IMG/VR virus record: IMGVR_UViG_3300032516_000199
Coordinates: 1-24,012 of that record
Length of the DNA: 24,012 nucleotides
Direction: 5' to 3' (one strand)
Source: a virus
The translations under genes were made by a program, and so were the position numbers. The notes beneath the pieces are model-generated. The model worked only from the letters and a program-made list of their open reading frames with translations. It made no database searches and was not told the origin of the DNA. How positions within the stretch are numbered: position 1 is the first letter of the stretch; each line of letters starts with the position of its first letter. This document shows, one piece after another, positions 19,659-24,012 of the stretch.

Positions 19659-20615
19659 CGTGTCCTCCGTTTTCGTGTCGTCGTTGTTGGCGCGACGCTC
19701 ATGCGGCTGGGTGTCCCGGCGCTCCAAGATGGCAGGGTGGGGCGGCGCAGCGGCCGTCGTCGTTTCTTCTTCGTCTTCGGGTCCGTCGGCTTCTCTCGCG
19801 TGCTCATCCGAGCCCGTTGCGGTCGAAGCCTCCACGGTTGCCGGTTCCGCCACAGCGGCGGGAACCAAACCGGCCAACGTCTCCAATACCTGTTCCATCA
19901 CCGACACGTTCGCCTGGTTGGCTGGCGCGTCCTGCTCGTCGATGTAGTCGGCGCCGATCTGGATCATTTCCGCGAGCTTCGCGAGATCCTCGGTGTCCAT
20001 CCGCTCGATCTTGTCGCGGTCGAGGCTGCCGACGAACTGGGCGATCCGATACTGGTCGGTCAGCGACCTGACACCCGCCGTCGCGGACGAATAGGCCGGG
20101 AACGTGACGGGGCCGAACTCCGCGACCGACGCCTCCGTGATCGTCCGCTCGGGCAGCCCGTCGGGGTTCCAGTCGGACTTGCCGGGTTGGCGCTCAATGT
20201 CCTCGCGCACAACCTTGAAACGAAATGACGCACCGTACTCGCCGGCACGCAGCCCGGGCAGCAGATCGCGGTTGTAAGAGGTGTCGTGCATCTCGACGTC
20301 GTAGGCGGCACCACGCCCGTCCTCAACGACCGACGTGACCGACCCGAGCACCTTGTTGCCGATCTGCGGGTCTGACCCGTGGTTGAACAGCACCTTCGGC
20401 GTCTGCTCACGGAACGTTTTAGCGAACGCACCCGGGGCGATCCGCTCCATGAAATGACCTTCGAATATCGACTTGATTTCCGTGAACTCGTTGAAGACAG
20501 CGAAATGACCTGTTAGCGTCGGCATTTCACTGTCTGCCGTGGCACGCAACTCGAGATCGGCAGGGAAGACCGCGCGAACGAGATCGTCCTTCGGAAACGG
20601 CTTTATGTCCGCCAC
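18195..20615 (-). CDS. prohead protease / major capsid protein fusion (HK97 fold)
   Basis: One 806-aa frame contains two normally separate proteins. Residues 1-190 are an S78/U35-type prohead protease, with candidate catalytic residues H79 (LFNHGSD), S130 (GEYGASFRF) and E161 (TEASVAEFGPV), and the family ending FPAYSSATAGVRSL. Residues about 250-320 are a low-complexity acidic Ala/Thr/Pro linker. Residues about 320-390 form a coiled-coil scaffold-like delta domain (RARQDEIKAQLEEIANENRG). Residues about 415-806 are an HK97-like capsid protein, with NPLRQISRVFTT, AFVPFSYEIGQDW and a C-terminal ITYPRGQSGLVAFWRNSAG. The start is GTG, preceded by GAGGAGG seven bases upstream. Fused protease-capsid genes are known. 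This one also has an internal ribosome binding site and ATG at the junction, listed separately. Confidence 0.93.
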   Translation of the reverse strand: MADIKPFPKDDLVRAVFPADLELRATADSEMPTLTGHFAVFNEFTEIKSIFEGHFMERIAPGAFAKTFREQTPKVLFNHGSDPQIGNKVLGSVTSVVEDGRGAAYDVEMHDTSYNRDLLPGLRAGEYGASFRFKVVREDIERQPGKSDWNPDGLPERTITEASVAEFGPVTFPAYSSATAGVRSLTDQYRIAQFVGSLDRDKIERMDTEDLAKLAEMIQIGADYIDEQDAPANQANVSVMEQVLETLAGLVPAAVAEPATVEASTATGSDEHAREADGPEDEEETTTAAAPPHPAILERRDTQPHERRANNDDTKTEDTMDTTSIGEMRARQDEIKAQLEEIANENRGAVLSAQDQAAWDQFEAEWDDLDKRCLAEENRQLRLEKMVAGGGTREAGSQTADVYVTRRAGKDKTPENVFDVTAYHGLARDQSQMLRMLGDGAKRALETFDYPHPQADKDKINSHVERILGQDSPDREIAQRILTTGSEIYHRAFWKHITSQPMTNEEQRALAVGAAATGQAAVPVDLDPTIIPTSNGALNPLRQISRVFTTTSYQWSGVTSGGITANYRAEAAIMTDNSPTLAAPSIIPERVDAFVPFSYEIGQDWGSLESTLAAEIQDAKDTVESLKFSVGTGHASNEPRGVLYGDVASGPVTYQSSAATAFSVVDLYNLESDLPARHIPNASWVATPGMFAKVRQLDTAGGANLWVQLADGNPPQLLGYPAYKASSVGTAGPGLATTVKWGVFGDFNKFAIVDRIGMSIRIIPDLFNGNTTGGITYPRGQSGLVAFWRNSAGVIDRNAFRVGTIQ
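19659..19674 (-). promoter_or_regulatory. internal Shine-Dalgarno site inside protease-capsid fusion
   Basis: Read on the minus strand, the bases just before the ATG at 19658 are ACGGAGGACACG. The GGAGG core is five bases from the start, as good as the site used for the whole gene. In a coding region such a site next to an in-frame ATG at a domain boundary is unlikely to be meaningless. Confidence 0.55.
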
Positions 20616-20630
20616 GTTATTCCCTCCTCA

Positions 20631-22040
20631 TTATGCTTCTAATTGTGCAGGAACCATCGGACTACTACCGTTCAACGATCCTGTCGGGAGCGCGTTATTG
20701 GGAGCGCTCGGTTCCGTTCCCGGAGGCTGCAATTGCACCGACAGCATTCCCGTGTGAACGAGAGCGGTGACGTCGTTCGCCGCGACTGCCTGCACCGCTG
20801 ACTCTGGCGTGAATCCGCTGTTGACGTAGGCGACGACGGTTTGCGACTGGATCTGCTGAATGTCTGCGAGATCACGAACGTCTTCTTTCAGGAAAGCGAT
20901 CTCGCGGTCGTCGTACCAGAGCTCGGAGCCGGAAGGCACCTGGATGATCGACGCGAGAGACCCGGCCGCGTTTCGCCACAGCGGCCGCAACAAACCGTCA
21001 GCGAAGTTCCTCCGGGCGGACGCATAGTTGCCAGCGTTCAACGTCGAGCCTTGCAGCCCTTCGCTGATCCCCAACAGGGTCGCCGGCACTCTTGCGGCAG
21101 CAGCGATCCTGACTTCGCCAGCGCCCTGCACGACCTTGAAATCTATTTGTTGCAAATCGCTTCCGACGGGTGTTGCGTCCGCCCCCATTCCCAGGAACAT
21201 CGTCCGGTAGGCCTTCGCGACGCCCTCGTGGCCGTCGCGAATCACCTTCACCCACTCCTGGAACTGATCCATCGTCGGCGCCGCTTCCTTCGGCAGCTTC
21301 ACGACGAGGTTGACGGTGGCGCCGTTCTCGAAGAACTTGAGCCGGTGCGCGGTCATTGCCTGGTCTGCCTGGATCTCGCGGATCAGGGGTGTCAGCCACG
21401 ACATGCCCCGGTAGATCGCCTGCGGGTCGGGGATCGGCGCGAAGTGCGCCACCGTCGAAGCCGGGAACACCATTTCCGGTTCGGTGCCGCGTAACCCGCC
21501 GGGCTTGTAGATGTAGCCGACGACTTCGGTGTCGGGGTCGCCGGCAACCCATGTTTCCCGGTCGGATGTCGAGCCGAGCAGAATGCTGACCCAGTCGGGA
21601 CGCAGCCGTGCTAGCCGGTCGCCCTGACGGACGATGAACGCGTTACCCGCCAGATCAACGTCCTGGATCATCCGGGCGAGCAGATCGCCTGTGGTGCCGT
21701 TTGGCCACGGTGTCTCGAGCGGAGCCAACGCCGCGGTGCCGAACAGGCTTCCGGGCCGTCCGTTCCTCAACTGGCGAAACTGGAACCTTGCTTCCGTGAA
21801 ATGCAACATTCGCGCGTACATGCAGGCGAACACAACCCCGTTCGCCGCGTAGGCGCCGCTGACGAGCCCCGTGTAGTCGCCGTACAGTTCCTCCCGGTCT
21901 CCCGTCAACGTCTGCTGCAAACCGACGGGATACAGATTTCCCTGATAGTTGACCATGTCGACCCACTGCTGGAAACCGAGCGGCATCACCGACGTCCGCT
22001 CGGAGGCCCGTCCTGTCAGCCGGCGCGCCAGGCTCGTCAC
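20631..22040 (-). CDS. portal protein (HK97/SPP1-like)
   Basis: This 469-aa protein sits between terminase and protease/capsid, the standard portal position. It has typical features of the HK97-type Phage_portal family: a conserved early segment (AYAANGVVFACMYARM, about residues 63-78), a middle region with a Trp-rich GMSWLTPLIREI stretch, then VNLVVKLPKEA and GISEGLQGSTLNAGNYASAR near the stem and clip. The portal forms the dodecameric ring through which DNA enters and leaves. The C-terminal 50 residues are Pro/Ser/Asn-rich and probably disordered. It starts in an ATGA overlap with the small membrane gene. A 15-base gap containing a ribosome binding site separates its stop from the next start. 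Confidence 0.93.
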   Translation of the reverse strand: MTSLARRLTGRASERTSVMPLGFQQWVDMVNYQGNLYPVGLQQTLTGDREELYGDYTGLVSGAYAANGVVFACMYARMLHFTEARFQFRQLRNGRPGSLFGTAALAPLETPWPNGTTGDLLARMIQDVDLAGNAFIVRQGDRLARLRPDWVSILLGSTSDRETWVAGDPDTEVVGYIYKPGGLRGTEPEMVFPASTVAHFAPIPDPQAIYRGMSWLTPLIREIQADQAMTAHRLKFFENGATVNLVVKLPKEAAPTMDQFQEWVKVIRDGHEGVAKAYRTMFLGMGADATPVGSDLQQIDFKVVQGAGEVRIAAAARVPATLLGISEGLQGSTLNAGNYASARRNFADGLLRPLWRNAAGSLASIIQVPSGSELWYDDREIAFLKEDVRDLADIQQIQSQTVVAYVNSGFTPESAVQAVAANDVTALVHTGMLSVQLQPPGTEPSAPNNALPTGSLNGSSPMVPAQLEA

Positions 22041-22186
22041 TCGGTCACGTCAATCAGGAGCGCGCCCGCCGCGAGCACGGCGCAACCGGCCACAATGACC
22101 GCTGCAGGAATCGACCACATAGCGATGCCACCTATTATGAGCAGCGCACCGGATACGCAGGCGGCGACCGCGAACCAAATCCTCAT
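22037..22186 (-). CDS. small two-span membrane protein between terminase and portal
   Basis: A 49-aa protein starts at an ATG at 22186 that overlaps the terminase stop (ATGA). Its own stop overlaps the portal ATG in the same way. An upstream in-frame ATG at 22237 would force a long overlap inside terL and add a basic, non-hydrophobic extension, so I prefer 22186. The protein is almost entirely hydrophobic: one span at about residues 3-22, a short turn (MWSIPA), a second span at about 25-43, then an acidic tail (LLIDVTE). I do not recognise a family. The locked overlaps on both sides indicate a real gene translated with the packaging genes. Confidence 0.78.
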   Translation of the reverse strand: MRIWFAVAACVSGALLIIGGIAMWSIPAAVIVAGCAVLAAGALLIDVTE

Positions 22187-23688
22187 GAGAACGCGACCAG
22201 CGGTCCGGCGTAAGCGGAAGTGTTTGCCGCATGCCACATTGCCCTGTCGAAAGCGATGATCGAAGCGACGGCACCGTCGATCTTCCGGGGAGAATCCTTG
22301 AAGTCCTTAGTCACGAGAACACCATAGGCCGACGGAACCGAAACGCAGTTGCCGAAATGCGCTGCCAACACCTGCGCCAACGAACCACCATACGTAAATG
22401 TGCCGTCCTGCATTCCCGCTTCGGTACGTTCGCAAGCGGGCGCCATCTTCGACGGCTGACGGGTCTCGAACATCACTACGCATTCGCCGTACTTGTCGGC
22501 CCACTCGTCGATTTCGGAATACCAGCCTGGCGGATCGGCCGCAAGCTCGAGCACGTCGAACCGTCGCATCGCCTCGTCAACAGCAGCATGAACCTGCTGC
22601 CGCGGGATCCGCCATTCGTCATTCGCTCCGGCCGGACGGAACCAGCGTTGCAACGGCTCCACGAACCCATCGTCGACGCGACACGCGACCAGCCACGTTT
22701 CGTCGCGCTTCTCCGACCCGTCGAACCCCAACACGACCCGGTCGCCGTCATCGACCCGTTCGCCCGCCCGAAACGCGCCGCCAATCACCTGCGGCGCAAC
22801 GAACGTCGTTTCCGTTGCCGCCCACACACATCCGTGCAACTGCAGAATCGTGGCCGGCGCCAACCCATCGACATTCGACTGTGCCTTCAGATACTCGTCC
22901 GTGATCCACGACGCAGGGTTCGCCATCTGCATCGCCGGAATGTCCAACGGATCCATCGTCGGAGCCGAATAGTTGAACAGCAGCGTTCGCCCCTCATGGT
23001 TGCGCGACACCGTCAACCCCGGATGAGGCTGGTCGACGTCACCGCGGCCTTCGGTGCCGTCGATGATCCGCCCCAGAATCGACGAATGCCTAGCCGAAGC
23101 GTCCCCGGCCGTCGTGATCGTGAACACCTGGGAGCGTTTCCGTGCGCCGCCCGCCGTGTTCAACGAATCCCACACCCGCCGGCGGGTCGGAGTCGTCCAA
23201 GCATGAAGCTCATCGCAAATCGCGAGCGACGGATTGGCGCCGTCCAGGGTGTCGCCAGTAGACGACAACCTGATGATCTTGCCGCCCGACTCGATATGCA
23301 CGATCTCGCCGATGTACTCGCGCCGCTGCACCAACTCGTCGAGCTCCGGATTGCGCCGCAAATAATTGATGCAGGCGTCGAACAGCTTCCCCGCCTGCTT
23401 GTCGGTGCCGGCCGCCAACAGAATCTCGGGGCGACCCACATCGTTAAACAGCCGGAACAACGCGAGCGCCGCAAGCATCGCCGTCTTCCCGTTCTTCCTA
23501 CTCACGACCAAAGCGAGCGTCTTCCAATACGGCTCGAGCGTCTCCTCATCAGTGACGGTCAACGCCGCGTCGAAGAAGTCACGCTGCCACTGCTCCAACT
23601 TCAACGGCTTCCCGGCGAACTGGTCCTCCGACTGGATCAAATGCTGCTCACACCAGTCCGCGAAAATGTCGCCTTCCGTCCACAGCAT
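22183..23688 (-). CDS. terL: terminase large subunit (packaging ATPase and nuclease)
   Basis: This 501-aa protein has the motor and nuclease motifs of a large terminase. A Walker-A-like VSRKNGKT is at residues 62-69, a Walker B with catalytic acid (LAICDE) at 155-160, and a coupling motif ITTAGD at 191-196. The RNase H-like nuclease half begins near VVLGFDGSEKRDE (D323), with further acidic positions at D385 (LAADP) and around D471/D481. The protein pumps DNA into the prohead and cuts concatemers. Length and motif order match the HK97-type Terminase_1 group. The start directly follows the small-subunit stop, and the stop overlaps the next ATG as ATGA. All key motifs are intact. Confidence 0.96.
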   Translation of the reverse strand: MLWTEGDIFADWCEQHLIQSEDQFAGKPLKLEQWQRDFFDAALTVTDEETLEPYWKTLALVVSRKNGKTAMLAALALFRLFNDVGRPEILLAAGTDKQAGKLFDACINYLRRNPELDELVQRREYIGEIVHIESGGKIIRLSSTGDTLDGANPSLAICDELHAWTTPTRRRVWDSLNTAGGARKRSQVFTITTAGDASARHSSILGRIIDGTEGRGDVDQPHPGLTVSRNHEGRTLLFNYSAPTMDPLDIPAMQMANPASWITDEYLKAQSNVDGLAPATILQLHGCVWAATETTFVAPQVIGGAFRAGERVDDGDRVVLGFDGSEKRDETWLVACRVDDGFVEPLQRWFRPAGANDEWRIPRQQVHAAVDEAMRRFDVLELAADPPGWYSEIDEWADKYGECVVMFETRQPSKMAPACERTEAGMQDGTFTYGGSLAQVLAAHFGNCVSVPSAYGVLVTKDFKDSPRKIDGAVASIIAFDRAMWHAANTSAYAGPLVAFS

Positions 23689-24012
23689 CTAGCCGACGGC
23701 TTTCAACTTCGCGCGCCCCGCCCGATCCGGCGCAGACGATGCGCCCGTCGGCCGACCCTGGCGCGCCTGCCGATGAGACAACGACTTCATAAGCCTGTCC
23801 GCATGAGCCTCCGACTCGATCAGCACCTTCAACAGCGGATTGATCCCCTCCATCCCGTTCACGTACACGATCGTCAACTCGCCGCCTGCCTCCTCCCACT
23901 GCTTGCGCGCCGATGCCGCACGCCGCTCGGCCGCCTCGTAACGCGCCATCGCTTCCGCCGCGATACCCTCAGCCAACGTAACCTTCGATCCGAGAATCCG
24001 TCCGCGTTTGGA
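23689..24012 (-). CDS. terminase small subunit, P27-like (partial, N-terminus outside window)
   Basis: The reading frame is open to the window edge, so the N-terminus is missing. The visible 107 residues are helical and charged, with an Ala/Glu/Arg helix (ARYEAAERRAASARKQWEEA), a short beta-like stretch (ELTIVYVNGMEG), then INPLLKVLIESEAHADRLMKSL. This order, including the Asn-Pro-Leu-Leu helix, resembles the C-terminal half of P27-family terminase small subunits, which recognise phage DNA and load the large subunit for packaging. An in-frame TTG at 23976 would give a 95-aa protein, but family length suggests the true start is upstream. The stop codon directly abuts the ATG of the large subunit, as expected for this pair. 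Identification rests mostly on position plus this C-terminal pattern. Confidence 0.68.
   Translation of the reverse strand, partial: SKRGRILGSKVTLAEGIAAEAMARYEAAERRAASARKQWEEAGGELTIVYVNGMEGINPLLKVLIESEAHADRLMKSLSHRQARQGRPTGASSAPDRAGRAKLKAVG

Noticed and set aside
22183-22237. Longer start (22237) for the small membrane protein
   Set aside because: It would overlap terL by 55 bases and add a basic stretch. The ATGA overlap at 22186 is the better-supported start.

Overview
The window reads as a large part of the genome of a long-tailed double-stranded DNA phage (Caudoviricetes, siphovirus type, HK97-like head). Almost every gene lies on the minus strand, so transcription runs from the right edge to the left. 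The DNA is GC-rich. GTG and TTG starts are common, and neighbouring genes often overlap as ATGA, GTGA or TGATG. Several small proteins resemble families I know from phages of Actinobacteria, so an actinobacterial host is my best inference. No integrase, repressor, replication gene, tRNA or rRNA is visible, so lifestyle and host remain open.

Layout from right to left. (1) Packaging and head: the C-terminal part of a terminase small subunit (cut by the window edge), terminase large subunit, a 49-aa membrane protein, portal, and an 806-aa fusion of prohead protease and HK97-fold major capsid protein. The fusion has a strong internal ribosome binding site and ATG exactly at its junction. A GC-rich hairpin follows it. 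(2) A roughly 7.5-kb accessory segment lies between the capsid gene and the head-tail connectors: two small proteins, three consecutive translationally coupled glycosyltransferase-type genes (GT4-like, GT2-like, GT-B-like), a 147-aa structural protein, a 1167-aa protein with about 34 tandem Ala/Thr-rich repeats, and a 118-aa BppU-N-like beta protein. (3) Connector and tail: gp6-like connector, tail terminator, tail tube, gp10-like protein, tail assembly chaperone with a probable -1 frameshift, 938-aa tape measure protein, and three minor tail proteins ending in an NHL-type beta-propeller protein. (4) Lysis and left end: an NlpC/P60-type endolysin, then a row of very small membrane-protein genes (54, 81, 27 and 60 aa), two small soluble proteins, and a possible convergent plus-strand gene at the left edge.

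The most unusual part is segment 2. The repeat protein has 33 full units of 20, 22 or 24 residues (one of 21), so unit length changes almost only in steps of two. This suggests beta-strand registry in a fibrous shaft. Three sugar-transfer genes lie immediately upstream on the same strand, which suggests (by inference only) that the repeat protein or another virion surface protein is glycosylated. There is no gene-free stretch longer than 300 bases, apart from the left edge, where only a weak plus-strand candidate is present.
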